Source: Eubacterium sp.
GTDB lineage: Bacteria > Bacillota > Clostridia > Oscillospirales > Acutalibacteraceae
Assembly (NCBI GenBank): GCA_017463985.1
Contig: JAFUEH010000014.1
Location: forward strand, 1 to 64,000
Length of the DNA stretch: 64,000 nt
Reading direction: 5' to 3'
The position numbers and the translations under genes are program-made. Below, piece by piece: positions 34,841 through 43,541 of this stretch. A model generated the notes under the pieces. It worked only from the letters and a program-made list of their open reading frames with translations, searched no databases and was not told where the DNA came from. Each line of letters begins with the position of its first letter. Position 1 is the stretch's first letter.

Positions 34841-36145
34841 TTGAAATATTTAAAAGCGCTGCTTTGTCTTTTTGCTGTGTCCCTGCTGTTCTCCGGCTGC
34901 GGTATGACGATTTCGTCCTCAATCGACGATTTGATTTCACCGCTGGCGCCGTTTGGCGAAAATGCAGATATTAAATCGGCGCTGGACGCGTTTGCCCAAA
35001 ACGGCTATTCGCTCAAATCGCCGTCCGCCGGTGATTATGTTACTTCGTATAATTTTTATGACCTCAACGGGGACGGCGTGGACGAAGCCATCGCTTTTTA
35101 TGAACCGTCCGATAATCTTGGCAGCATTGACTTAGCTGTGATCGAAAAGATCGACGGCCGGTGGACCGTGGTGGAAAATATCCAGGGTGCCGGCACGGAG
35201 GTCAGCTCGCTGCACTTTGACGATCTTAACGGTGACGGCACGGTAGAAATATTTGTTTGCTGGGATGCCATCGCGAATTCCTCTAACCATGAGCTTTGCG
35301 TCTATCATTTTGAAGAATCAGAGGACGGCAAAGCGCTGGTGCCGCTGGAAAGTGCGATCACTGTCAATAATTATATTACGGCTGATTTTTTCAACGACGG
35401 CGAAAAGGAACTGCTCTTACTTGAGATCAGCACCGGCAATACCCAGTCTAATAAAGCGGAGCTATATTCGCTGGAGGATGACGGGCTGGTGCTGCTGGGA
35501 GATACAAAGCTGGATTCGCACGTTTCCTCTTATGTGCGGCTTTCGGTGGAAACAGCAGAGGACGTGATGCGAATCTACGCCGACGGCATGGGAACGGACG
35601 GTTCCTCGATGCTGACGGAAATCATTTATTGGTCCGACACGTATCACACGATTATATCACCGTTTTACAGCTATCTGACAGGCGTCAGTGAAGAAACAAA
35701 GCGAAGCCTGCCGGTGCCGAGTATAGACGTGAACGACGACGGCTTGATCGAGATTCCAATCGATTATCGGATGGCTGATGAAGAGGACGGTATTTCCATA
35801 TTTGACTGCCGTATCTTTAAACATTCCGTGCTGTTGCATTCGGATTATGTGCTGTACTGTGCGCGCGACGGCTATGTGCTGCGCCTTCCGGAGCCGCTCG
35901 TGAATCTAATCGTTTGCGATTATGACGATACCACTCATGAGCTGACGCTGATCGACAGCGATACAAAACAGCCTATCTGTTCGCTGATGCCGGTGCTGAA
36001 GGCGACTTACAGTGCCGATAAATATCCGAATTACAGCGTGATTCATGAAGAAAACGGCTATTGCTTCCTGGCCTTGCAGGGGAGCGACGGAGAGCTGGCG
36101 CTGTCACCGTCGGATTTAGAAAATATGATTAAGGTTATTGAATAA
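34841..36145 (+). CDS. Lipoprotein with FG-GAP/VCBS-like repeats, upstream of a two-component system
   Basis: A 434-residue predicted lipoprotein. It has a signal peptide with lipobox LFSGC (Cys20), then a beta-rich extracytoplasmic part with calcium-loop-like repeats (YDLNGDGVDEAIAFYE, FDDLNGDGTVEIFV, about residues 70-145). It starts at TTG, supported by AGGAGGG 7 bases upstream. The stop lies 13 bases before the response regulator gene, so it is likely an accessory sensor or a co-regulated surface protein of that system. No enzymatic motif was seen. Confidence 0.78.
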   Translation: MKYLKALLCLFAVSLLFSGCGMTISSSIDDLISPLAPFGENADIKSALDAFAQNGYSLKSPSAGDYVTSYNFYDLNGDGVDEAIAFYEPSDNLGSIDLAVIEKIDGRWTVVENIQGAGTEVSSLHFDDLNGDGTVEIFVCWDAIANSSNHELCVYHFEESEDGKALVPLESAITVNNYITADFFNDGEKELLLLEISTGNTQSNKAELYSLEDDGLVLLGDTKLDSHVSSYVRLSVETAEDVMRIYADGMGTDGSSMLTEIIYWSDTYHTIISPFYSYLTGVSEETKRSLPVPSIDVNDDGLIEIPIDYRMADEEDGISIFDCRIFKHSVLLHSDYVLYCARDGYVLRLPEPLVNLIVCDYDDTTHELTLIDSDTKQPICSLMPVLKATYSADKYPNYSVIHEENGYCFLALQGSDGELALSPSDLENMIKVIE

Positions 36146-36158
36146 CGGGGAGGATATT

Positions 36159-36872
36159 ATGAGAAAGGTTTTAGTTGCAGAGGACGAAGATTCTATTCGC
36201 GAGTTTATTGTTATCAATCTTACAAGAAGCGGCTATGAGGTAGAACAGGCGGAAAACGGCGCTGTTGCGCTGCAGAAGTTCCGCGAGGATCAGGCTGGCT
36301 TTGATGTGGCGATACTGGATATTATGATGCCTGAGGTGGACGGCTTGACTGTCTGTAAGGAGCTGCGCAGTGCTTCTGCCGATCTGGGTATTATTATGCT
36401 GAGCGCGAAAACGCAGGAGATGGATAAGGTAAGAGGCCTGTTTTCCGGCGCAGACGACTATGTTACGAAGCCGTTTTCACCCAGTGAGCTAATGGCCAGA
36501 GTAGACGCCGTCTATCGCCGTGTTGAAATGACGCGCGGCTTTAAGCGTGGAGATAATGCCGGCGACAGCATTGTACTCGATGAATTTGATCTGAATCTGC
36601 GTAACAGAACGCTGACCAAAAACGGTGCGATCATCGAACTGACGCAGGTGGAATTCCAGATCATTGAATATTTCTTTAAAAATCCGAACGCCGCGCTTTC
36701 CAGGACCGACATCCTCAAGCAGGTTTGGGGCGAAAATTATTTTGGCGATGAAAAGATCGTTGACGTGAATATTCGCCGTCTGCGTATGAAGATAGAAGAC
36801 AACCCGTCCAGCCCGAACCGCCTGGTGACGATTTGGGGACTCGGATATAAGTGGATTACCGACCGTCAGTAA
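36159..36872 (+). CDS. OmpR/PhoB-family response regulator
   Basis: A 237-residue regulator with a receiver domain (1-120; acidic pocket EDEDS, phospho-Asp in VAILDIMMPEVDG at about 53, Lys in DDYVTKPFSP) and a winged-helix DNA-binding domain (about 135-233; VDVNIRRLRMKI, WGLGYKW). GGGGAGG lies before the ATG at 36159. It is encoded between a lipoprotein and its histidine kinase. Targets are unknown. Confidence 0.92.
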   Translation: MRKVLVAEDEDSIREFIVINLTRSGYEVEQAENGAVALQKFREDQAGFDVAILDIMMPEVDGLTVCKELRSASADLGIIMLSAKTQEMDKVRGLFSGADDYVTKPFSPSELMARVDAVYRRVEMTRGFKRGDNAGDSIVLDEFDLNLRNRTLTKNGAIIELTQVEFQIIEYFFKNPNAALSRTDILKQVWGENYFGDEKIVDVNIRRLRMKIEDNPSSPNRLVTIWGLGYKWITDRQ

Positions 36873-36887
36873 GAAAGAAGATTATCT

Positions 36888-38414
36888 ATGCCGCAGGCTT
36901 CTGTTACCGATAAGGTGAAGTCAAAACTGAATAATGCAGGGCACCGTGTTAAGGGTGCTTCCGGCTGGCGCGTTACCGGTATTACAAGGCGCTGGCTTGT
37001 CAATATTATCGGCGTGATCGCGGCGATATTTATTGCAGTGCTGGTGCTCGGCTCGCTCGGGATTAAGCAGTATTATTACAGTACGGTCGAAAGCATCGTG
37101 CGTTCTGGCGCCTCGCAGTCCGCAGTAGATTATTTCCGCAATAATTTGGATAAGGGACTGTCGATCGAAGCCTCTGCTGCCGATTACGTGAATTCCTATT
37201 CCTATAAAAACCGTACCACGCTGTGGGTGATCGACAACGACAGCAACGTGCTGATGAGCTCTAACGGCTTTGAGATCGGTAAGCAGGATATGCCGGATTA
37301 TAACGAGGCAATGCAGTCCGCGGATGGCGACGCAAAGTTTATCGGCACGATCGATAACGGTGAAAAAATCATGGCCGTTACAAGGGCGATCACCAATAAG
37401 GACGGCGTGGAGGTCGGCGCGATCCGCGTCATGACAAATATCGATCGACTTGATAGCCAAATCTATACGCTTTGTCTGTTGATCGCCGGCGTACTGCTAC
37501 TGATTATGGGTATCATTATCTATTCTAACCGATTCTTTATTCGCTCAATCATTACGCCGGTCAAGGAAATCAACGACGCTACCAAGCTGATCGCCCAAGG
37601 CAATTTGGATGTCCGTATTGAAAAGAAATATAACGACGAGATCGGTGACCTGGCGGACAGTATTAATACCATGGCTACGGAAATTGCTGCCGCTGATAAA
37701 ATGAAAAATGATTTCATTTCTACCATTTCTCATGAGCTGCGCACGCCGCTGACCTCTATCAAGGGCTGGGGCGAAACGCTGACCTTCGGTAATCAGGATA
37801 ATGTCGACCCTGTGACGCGTAAGGGGCTGCAGATCATAGTCAGCGAGGCCGGCAGGCTCGAGGGCTTTGTGGAGGAGCTGCTGGATTTCTCGCGGCTGCA
37901 AAGCGGCCGTATGCAGCTCAGGCTGACGAAAACCGATATTTTGGCGGAGCTGGAGGAAACGGTGTTCAACTTTACCGAGCGCGCCATGCGTGAGGGTTAT
38001 ATTGTTAAATACAATATTCCGGAGCGTGCCTCCGTTGCTAACGCCGATCCGAATCGGCTCAAGCAGGTGTTCATGAATATCCTGGATAATGCGATGAAGT
38101 ATTCGCGACCAGGCTCGGTGATATTCGTGAAGGCGGAGTTCCTTAAAAAGGAGGAACAACCGTATGTTCAGATCAAGATCGTTGACCAAGGCTGCGGTAT
38201 TTCTGCCGAGGATCTGCCGCACGTCAAGGATAAATTTTATAAAGCCAATATGAGCGTTCGCGGCTCCGGTATCGGTTTGGCCGTTACCAGTGAGATCGTC
38301 AATTTACATCACGGCTCGCTGGACATCGACAGCATTGAGGGCAAGGGAACGCTGGTAACAATTACACTGCCGGTAGAGGAGCTTGGCGAGCCCGCTCCGC
38401 AACCGGCGCAGTAA
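36888..38414 (+). CDS. Sensor histidine kinase
   Basis: A 508-residue membrane kinase. It has a basic cytoplasmic N-terminus of about 35 residues, TM1 (about 38-60), an extracytoplasmic sensor of about 135 residues of Cache-like size, TM2 (about 195-216), and a HAMP linker. HisKA follows with the phospho-acceptor in FISTISHELRTPLTSIKGW (His about 285), then HATPase with the N box NILDNAMKYS and G boxes DQGCGIS and GSGIGLAV. It partners with the response regulator 15 bases upstream. The layout is like ResE/WalK-type sensors; the signal is unknown. Confidence 0.92.
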   Translation: MPQASVTDKVKSKLNNAGHRVKGASGWRVTGITRRWLVNIIGVIAAIFIAVLVLGSLGIKQYYYSTVESIVRSGASQSAVDYFRNNLDKGLSIEASAADYVNSYSYKNRTTLWVIDNDSNVLMSSNGFEIGKQDMPDYNEAMQSADGDAKFIGTIDNGEKIMAVTRAITNKDGVEVGAIRVMTNIDRLDSQIYTLCLLIAGVLLLIMGIIIYSNRFFIRSIITPVKEINDATKLIAQGNLDVRIEKKYNDEIGDLADSINTMATEIAAADKMKNDFISTISHELRTPLTSIKGWGETLTFGNQDNVDPVTRKGLQIIVSEAGRLEGFVEELLDFSRLQSGRMQLRLTKTDILAELEETVFNFTERAMREGYIVKYNIPERASVANADPNRLKQVFMNILDNAMKYSRPGSVIFVKAEFLKKEEQPYVQIKIVDQGCGISAEDLPHVKDKFYKANMSVRGSGIGLAVTSEIVNLHHGSLDIDSIEGKGTLVTITLPVEELGEPAPQPAQ

Positions 38415-38424
38415 GGAAATGCTT

Positions 38425-39402
38425 ATGTCTAAGAAAACGCATAAAACCTCTGTGGGCGGCCAGGCGCTGATTGAAGGCGTGATGATGCGCGGCCCAAAGG
38501 GAATGGCAACAGCCGTCAGAAAGCCTGACGGAGAAATTTTAACAGAATATCACGAGCAAAAACGGCTTGCTGATAAAAATAAGATTTTTGCTTTTCCGCT
38601 GGTGCGCGGTATCGTCGCCTTTGTGGAGTCCATGCTGACCGGCTATAAGGTGCTGATGTATTCGGCAGAGGTCTCCGGCATGGAGGATATTGAAGAAGCA
38701 GAAATGAGCAAATTTGAAAAATGGCTGACGGATAAGCTCGGTGATAAGCTGATGGGTATTATTACCGGTATTGCTTCCGTGCTCGGGTTTGCGCTGGCGT
38801 TCTACCTGTTTGCGGTGATGCCGACGCAGCTGTTCGGTTTGATCAACGCCCATACGGCGGCTAACCTGGAACCTTTTCAGGGACTTTTTGAGGGTATACT
38901 GAAAATCCTGATTTTTGTAACATATATGCTCTTGGTGTCTCAAATGAAGGATATTCGCCGTGTGTTCCAGTACCACGGCGCAGAGCATAAGTCGATCTGC
39001 TGTTATGAAAAAGGTCAGGAGCTGACGGTGGAGAACGTAAAAAAATGCACGCGTTTTCATCCTCGCTGCGGTACCTCCTTTATGTTCGTGATGCTGATAC
39101 TGAGCATTGCGGTAATGTCGCTGGTCTCATTTGTTGTGCCCTCTGAGTTTAAGCACGGCAAGCTGATGATGGTATGGGTACTGCTGAAAATTCTAATGGT
39201 GCCGATTATCATGGGACTTGGCTATGAATTTATCCGCTATGCCGGACGGCATGATAATGTGCTGGTGAAAATCTTATCGGCTCCCGGTTTATGGATGCAG
39301 CGCATTACGACAAAAGAGCCGGATGACGCGATCATCGAAGTCGGTATCGCTTCGCTGAAAGCTGTGATTACAGAAAATCCCGAGGACGATGAGATCAAGT
39401 AA
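38425..39402 (+). CDS. yqhQ: DUF1385 membrane protein (YqhQ family)
   Basis: A 325-residue membrane protein of the conserved YqhQ family. It has the N-terminal GGQALIEGVMMRGP motif, four to five hydrophobic segments, and YHGAEHKSICCYE with a HPRCGTSF motif (His/Cys cluster, about 186-220) that might bind metal. The biochemical role is not established. It starts at the ATG at 38425, 7 bases after AAGGAA. The stop overlaps prmC (TAATG), a common arrangement in Clostridia. Confidence 0.88.
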   Translation: MSKKTHKTSVGGQALIEGVMMRGPKGMATAVRKPDGEILTEYHEQKRLADKNKIFAFPLVRGIVAFVESMLTGYKVLMYSAEVSGMEDIEEAEMSKFEKWLTDKLGDKLMGIITGIASVLGFALAFYLFAVMPTQLFGLINAHTAANLEPFQGLFEGILKILIFVTYMLLVSQMKDIRRVFQYHGAEHKSICCYEKGQELTVENVKKCTRFHPRCGTSFMFVMLILSIAVMSLVSFVVPSEFKHGKLMMVWVLLKILMVPIIMGLGYEFIRYAGRHDNVLVKILSAPGLWMQRITTKEPDDAIIEVGIASLKAVITENPEDDEIK

Positions 39403-40220
39403 TGACGTTAAAAGAAGCTTACAGTTATTCCGTTCAGTTTTTGACGCGTAACGGCGTGGAGGAGGCTGACTTTAAAGCGCTGTGTCTGTGCTGCCACCTT
39501 ACCGGCATTACGAACAGTCAGTATGCCGCCCACCAGGCGGATGAGCTAATGCCCGGTCCTTTAGCCAAAATGCTTTGGCGCGTGAAGGAGGGCGAACCGC
39601 TGCAGTATGTGCTCGGCAGCTGGGATTTTTACGAAAGTGAATTTCAGGTCGGTCGCGGTGTATTGATTCCGCGGCCTGAAACAGAGGAGCTGGTAGCACT
39701 GGCTCTCAAAACAGCGGAGGCTTATGCTGCGCCGGTCGTGGTGGATCTTTGCGCCGGCTCCGGCTGTATCGGCGTCAGCATTGCCAAAAAGCGGCGCGAC
39801 AGCCGTGTCTTTTGCGTCGAAAAAAGCGCGGACGCCTTTGTTTATCTTGAGAAAAATGCGGCTTCGTGTGAGAACGTAACTGCCGTGTTGGGCGATCTGC
39901 GTGATGAACTACCCGTGCTGCCAGCCGATCTGCTGGTATCGAATCCGCCGTATATAAAAAGCGCTTTACTGCCGACGCTGCAAAAAGAGGTGCAGTACGA
40001 GCCGTTGATGGCGCTTGACGGCGGGAGCGACGGACTGGATTTTTACCGCTGGATCAATGCGCTGTGGGCGAAGCGGCTGAAGCCCGGCGGCGTGCTGCTG
40101 CTGGAGATCGGTGACGACCAGGGGAGCACGGTTCCGGCGCTGTTAACGAATTTTAAAGATATTGAGGTGCGCAAGGACCTTTACGGCAATGATCGAATGG
40201 TGCTGGCGTACGTGAAATAA
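39402..40220 (+). CDS. prmC: Peptide chain release factor N5-glutamine methyltransferase
   Basis: SAM-dependent methylation of the GGQ glutamine of RF1/RF2. 272 residues with an N-terminal helical domain, GRGVLIPRPETEEL (about 85-98), the SAM motif VVDLCAGSGCIGVSIA, and the catalytic SNPPYI (about 183-188). The GTP-like prfA partner is not beside it. Translation is coupled to yqhQ. Confidence 0.92.
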   Translation: MTLKEAYSYSVQFLTRNGVEEADFKALCLCCHLTGITNSQYAAHQADELMPGPLAKMLWRVKEGEPLQYVLGSWDFYESEFQVGRGVLIPRPETEELVALALKTAEAYAAPVVVDLCAGSGCIGVSIAKKRRDSRVFCVEKSADAFVYLEKNAASCENVTAVLGDLRDELPVLPADLLVSNPPYIKSALLPTLQKEVQYEPLMALDGGSDGLDFYRWINALWAKRLKPGGVLLLEIGDDQGSTVPALLTNFKDIEVRKDLYGNDRMVLAYVK

Positions 40221-40229
40221 GGAGCTTTT

Positions 40230-40910
40230 ATGTTATCGATTTTTAGCTATATGGCAAAAGGCCAGTACATGATGGCAATCATCGTGATTTTATCGCGCGC
40301 CTTCGTTGTGTTCTGCTGTCTGCCGCTGCATGAGCTGGCACACGGCTTAATGGCCAATAAGCTCGGTGATAATACCGCTAAGCTGCAGGGACGGCTGACA
40401 TTGAATCCGCTTGCGCATCTGAATCCGATCGGTACGGTGATGATCTTCCTTTTCGGTATCGGTTATGCGAAGCCTGTCAGCGTGAATGCGAATAATTTTA
40501 AGAACCCGAAGCGCGATATGGCGCTGACCGCGATCGCCGGTCCGCTGGCGAATATTGCACTGGCGTTTGTGTTTAATTTCTTTGCCTATCTGTTCTATGC
40601 TGTGCTGCCGATGAATGCGGTTACGTATGCAGTGACTTGGTTTTTCTTCTATGCGGCAGAGATCAATGCGGCGCTGGCTGTCTTTAACCTGTTGCCGATT
40701 CCGCCGCTTGACGGTTCCAAGGTACTCGCCGCGGTGCTGCCGTATAAGCAATATGTTAAATATATGCAGTATGAGCGTTATATCATGATCGGCCTGATGA
40801 TTTTACTGTTTACCGGTGTGTTGAACGGCGCGATCACGTTCCTGTCCGACGCACTGATGGCGTTGCTTTCAGTGATTCCACATCTTATTTTTGGAGTGTC
40901 CCTTTCATAA
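40230..40910 (+). CDS. Site-2 protease family (M50) zinc metallopeptidase
   Basis: A 226-residue membrane protein with about five to six hydrophobic segments. The zinc motif is HELAHG (about residues 32-37), and the second motif NLLPIPPLDGSKVL (about 150-163) supplies the third ligand Asp. It belongs to the short S2P group without PDZ or CBS domains. Such proteins cleave membrane-spanning substrates; the target is unknown. It overlaps scpA by one base, an order seen in many Clostridia. Confidence 0.9.
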   Translation: MLSIFSYMAKGQYMMAIIVILSRAFVVFCCLPLHELAHGLMANKLGDNTAKLQGRLTLNPLAHLNPIGTVMIFLFGIGYAKPVSVNANNFKNPKRDMALTAIAGPLANIALAFVFNFFAYLFYAVLPMNAVTYAVTWFFFYAAEINAALAVFNLLPIPPLDGSKVLAAVLPYKQYVKYMQYERYIMIGLMILLFTGVLNGAITFLSDALMALLSVIPHLIFGVSLS

Positions 40911-41659
40911 TGAGCGATTTAACCTATAAGCTGGAGGTGTTTGAAGGTCCGATGGACCTGCTGCTTCACCTCATCAGCAAGCATAAACTGAATATTAACG
41001 ACATTCTAATCGTCGAACTCGTGAACCAGTACCTCGATTATGTGAAACGGATGGAGGAAGAGGATTTCGACATCGCCGGTGATTTTTTGGAGATGGCGGC
41101 ACGTCTGATCTATATCAAAACCGTTTCGCTGCTGCCGAAGCATGAGGAGGCCGAGAAGCTGAAAAGAGAGCTGACCGGCGAGCTGATTGAATACCGTGAC
41201 TGTAAACTGATGGCGGAGAAGCTGTCCCATCAAACAGAGGGCTTTGGCCGCTATGTGCGCGCGCCGCAGGGCGGAATGGTCAATTATGATTATGAGCGTT
41301 TTCATGAGGGTGAGGAGCTGCTGAACGCCTATCTGAACGTCGCCGGTAAAGCGATGAGGCGCTTGCCGCCGCCGGTTGAAACGTTTAAGGCGATCGTAGC
41401 CAAGCGCTTTGTGAACGTTGCGTCAAAGGTAAGGATGGTTATGCGCCGTCTGTGGAGCGGAAAAAAAGTTGCGTTCCACACGCTGTTTGAAGGTGCGCAA
41501 AGTAAAAGCGACCTGGTCGCTACCTTCTTGGCGGTGCTGGAATTGGCGAAAACAAAACGGATTACGATTGAAGGCGATATGCACGATCCGACCGTGCAGA
41601 TGGTCAACGAGGCAGACGGCGCTGTCGTTGACGGTGAGGAGGTGACCGCTGATGCATAA
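40910..41659 (+). CDS. scpA: Segregation and condensation protein A
   Basis: Kleisin subunit that bridges the SMC dimer with ScpB during chromosome condensation. 249 residues: the N-terminal signature YKLEVFEGPMDLLLHLI contacts the SMC neck, and a winged-helix C-terminus binds the SMC head. It overlaps scpB by 8 bases. Confidence 0.95.
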   Translation: MSDLTYKLEVFEGPMDLLLHLISKHKLNINDILIVELVNQYLDYVKRMEEEDFDIAGDFLEMAARLIYIKTVSLLPKHEEAEKLKRELTGELIEYRDCKLMAEKLSHQTEGFGRYVRAPQGGMVNYDYERFHEGEELLNAYLNVAGKAMRRLPPPVETFKAIVAKRFVNVASKVRMVMRRLWSGKKVAFHTLFEGAQSKSDLVATFLAVLELAKTKRITIEGDMHDPTVQMVNEADGAVVDGEEVTADA

Positions 41660-42284
41660 TTCAACAGATAATATTTTAGCTTCTCTGGAGGCGATGCTGT
41701 TTGCTGCCGGTGATCCGGTAGAGGCGGTCAAGCTGGCAGAGGTGCTGGAGCTGGAACCGGAAACGGTTACAAAAATGCTCGGCCATCTCAGCGCGCTTTA
41801 CGACGAGCGCGGCTCGGGGCTGATGCTGATCAAAATTGATAATAAGTACCAGCTGTGTACGCGTGAAGCGTATAGTGAATCCGTCCGTAAGCTGCTGGAA
41901 ATCAAGAAGAACACGCCGCTTTCTAACGCTGCCTTTGAGGTGCTGGCGATCGTTGCGTATAATAAAACAGTTACGCGTGCCTTCATTGAACAGGTGAGAG
42001 GGGTGGATTGCTCCGGCTCGATTGCCTCACTGGTACAAAAAGGCCTGATAGAAGAAAAGGGCAGACTGGATCTGCCGGGCAGACCGCTGATCTACGGTAC
42101 GACCGATCGCTTTTTGCGCTGCTTCTCGCTCAACTCGCTTGAGGATCTGCCTGAGCTGCCGCGTACAGAGGAAGTGGAGCAGCTCAATAATGACAGTCAG
42201 ACTTCTTTATTTGATAACGAAAAACAGGATCAGGCTTCGAGCCTGCTGACGCCTGTCGACGGGGAGGTGGACGCGCAAGCATGA
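41652..42284 (+). CDS. scpB: Segregation and condensation protein B
   Basis: Kite subunit of the SMC-ScpAB complex. 210 residues, with two winged-helix domains (LASLEAMLFAAGDPV at the start; NAAFEVLAIVAYNKTVTRA and YGTTDRFLRCFSLNSLEDLP at about 145-165). The polar C-terminal 35 residues are variable as usual. It overlaps the following gene by 4 bases. Confidence 0.95.
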   Translation: MHNSTDNILASLEAMLFAAGDPVEAVKLAEVLELEPETVTKMLGHLSALYDERGSGLMLIKIDNKYQLCTREAYSESVRKLLEIKKNTPLSNAAFEVLAIVAYNKTVTRAFIEQVRGVDCSGSIASLVQKGLIEEKGRLDLPGRPLIYGTTDRFLRCFSLNSLEDLPELPRTEEVEQLNNDSQTSLFDNEKQDQASSLLTPVDGEVDAQA

Positions 42285-43078
42285 AGGTGTTTTTAATTAT
42301 TTTGGCAGTGATCGTGTTGCTGTTGGTGATTGTGCTGTCGCTGAGCGCTGAATTTACGATCATATTTGATAACGGGTGGACGACAAAGGTAAAGGTACTC
42401 TTTATCGAAAAGGACGTCAAGCTTTCCCAACTGCTGAGCTTCATCGTTCTTCCTGACAAGGCAGGCGCAGAGGCGGCCGAGGCTTCTAAGGAAAAAAAGA
42501 AGGCAAAGGCGGATGAGGATAAAAAAGAACCTGCCGCACCGAAAAAAGACGCTGACAAGCAGGAGCCGCCAAAGGAGCAGCCCTCCGAAGGCGATGGTGA
42601 TAAAAAAACGGCGGCTGAACCTCCTGAGGTGACATCGGTGGAAGAGGAAAAAGAATCCGATCAGCCAAAAAAGAAGCCAAAACCGAACTTTATCAAAAAG
42701 ATACTTGATGAGGACGGCGTTGTCGGTTTGATGCTGTTTTTGTCGAATGTGCTGCAAACTTTAAATTCTGCTGTAAATACTTTAATTAAGGGTTTGCATA
42801 TTTACTCATTATATGTTAAAATGATAATTGGCGGTGGCGATGCCGCTGATATCGGACAGAAATACGGCTCGATGTGCGGCTGGTATTATCCTTTGAAAGG
42901 CCTTATTCTGAACCAAATGCGTGTTGACAATTATGACGATTTGATTCAGCCTGATTTTATCGCACCGCGCAGCGAATATGAATTTCAGCTGATCGGCAGC
43001 CTGAGCGTAGGCGCGCTTGTGAAGGTGCTGCTCAAGGCCGGTAAGGTATTTGTAATTAATTATTTAAAGAATAAATAA
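42281..43078 (+). CDS. DUF2953 (YtfI-like) sporulation-associated protein
   Basis: A 265-residue protein with one N-terminal hydrophobic segment (residues 1-22), a long Lys/Glu/Ala/Pro-rich charged insert (about 60-135, low complexity), and a C-terminal domain ending YEFQLIGSLSVGALVKVL that identifies DUF2953. The gene pairs with gerW directly downstream, as in many spore formers. The function is unknown. The charged insert is much longer than in B. subtilis YtfI and looks disordered. Confidence 0.8.
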   Translation: MKVFLIILAVIVLLLVIVLSLSAEFTIIFDNGWTTKVKVLFIEKDVKLSQLLSFIVLPDKAGAEAAEASKEKKKAKADEDKKEPAAPKKDADKQEPPKEQPSEGDGDKKTAAEPPEVTSVEEEKESDQPKKKPKPNFIKKILDEDGVVGLMLFLSNVLQTLNSAVNTLIKGLHIYSLYVKMIIGGGDAADIGQKYGSMCGWYYPLKGLILNQMRVDNYDDLIQPDFIAPRSEYEFQLIGSLSVGALVKVLLKAGKVFVINYLKNK

Positions 43079-43092
43079 AGGAGAGGGTAATT

Positions 43093-43491
43093 ATGAAAGA
43101 AACTCCGGTTAACAAATTAATGGAAAGCACACTGCAAAGAATGAAGGATATGGTCGATACCTCTACGATCATCGGCGAGCCGATGGTGACAGGTAACACG
43201 ACCTTGATTCCGGTATCCAAGGTATCCTACGGCTTTACATCTGGTGGTACAGACCTTCCGTCTAAGCAGAATCAGGAGCTGTTCGGCGGTGCCGGCGGTG
43301 GCGGTATCTCTATTACCCCCGTTGCGTTTATCGTGATTGAAAACGGCAAGTGCAGAATGATGCAGATCAATAACTACACCTCTTCGGCTGACCGTGCGAT
43401 CGCTATGATTCCTGAGCTGGTAGATAAGCTCACGGAGCTCATCAATACAAAGAAGGACGATGATGCACCGGCGGAGGAAGCTGCTGAATAA
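43093..43491 (+). CDS. gerW: GerW/YtfJ family sporulation protein
   Basis: A 132-residue protein with the family's start (PVNKLMESTLQRMKDMVD), SKVSYGFTSGG and a Gly-rich GGAGGGGISITPVAFIVI centre. In Bacillus it is needed for normal spore germination. Its presence suggests an endospore-forming lineage, although non-sporulating relatives can keep it. GGAGAGGG lies before the ATG. Confidence 0.93.
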   Translation: MKETPVNKLMESTLQRMKDMVDTSTIIGEPMVTGNTTLIPVSKVSYGFTSGGTDLPSKQNQELFGGAGGGGISITPVAFIVIENGKCRMMQINNYTSSADRAIAMIPELVDKLTELINTKKDDDAPAEEAAE

Positions 43492-43505
43492 TTAAATAAT
43501 AATTT

Positions 43506-43541
43506 AATCACCTGCATACAATGATTGCGGGTGATTATTTT
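43506..43541 (+). terminator. Hairpin between gerW and the carboxypeptidase gene
   Basis: AATCACC(tGC) and (GCg)GGTGATT make a stem of about 10 bp followed by ATTTTGTTA. It contains the first possible start codons of the next gene, so it may act as a weak terminator or limit translation. Confidence 0.45.
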
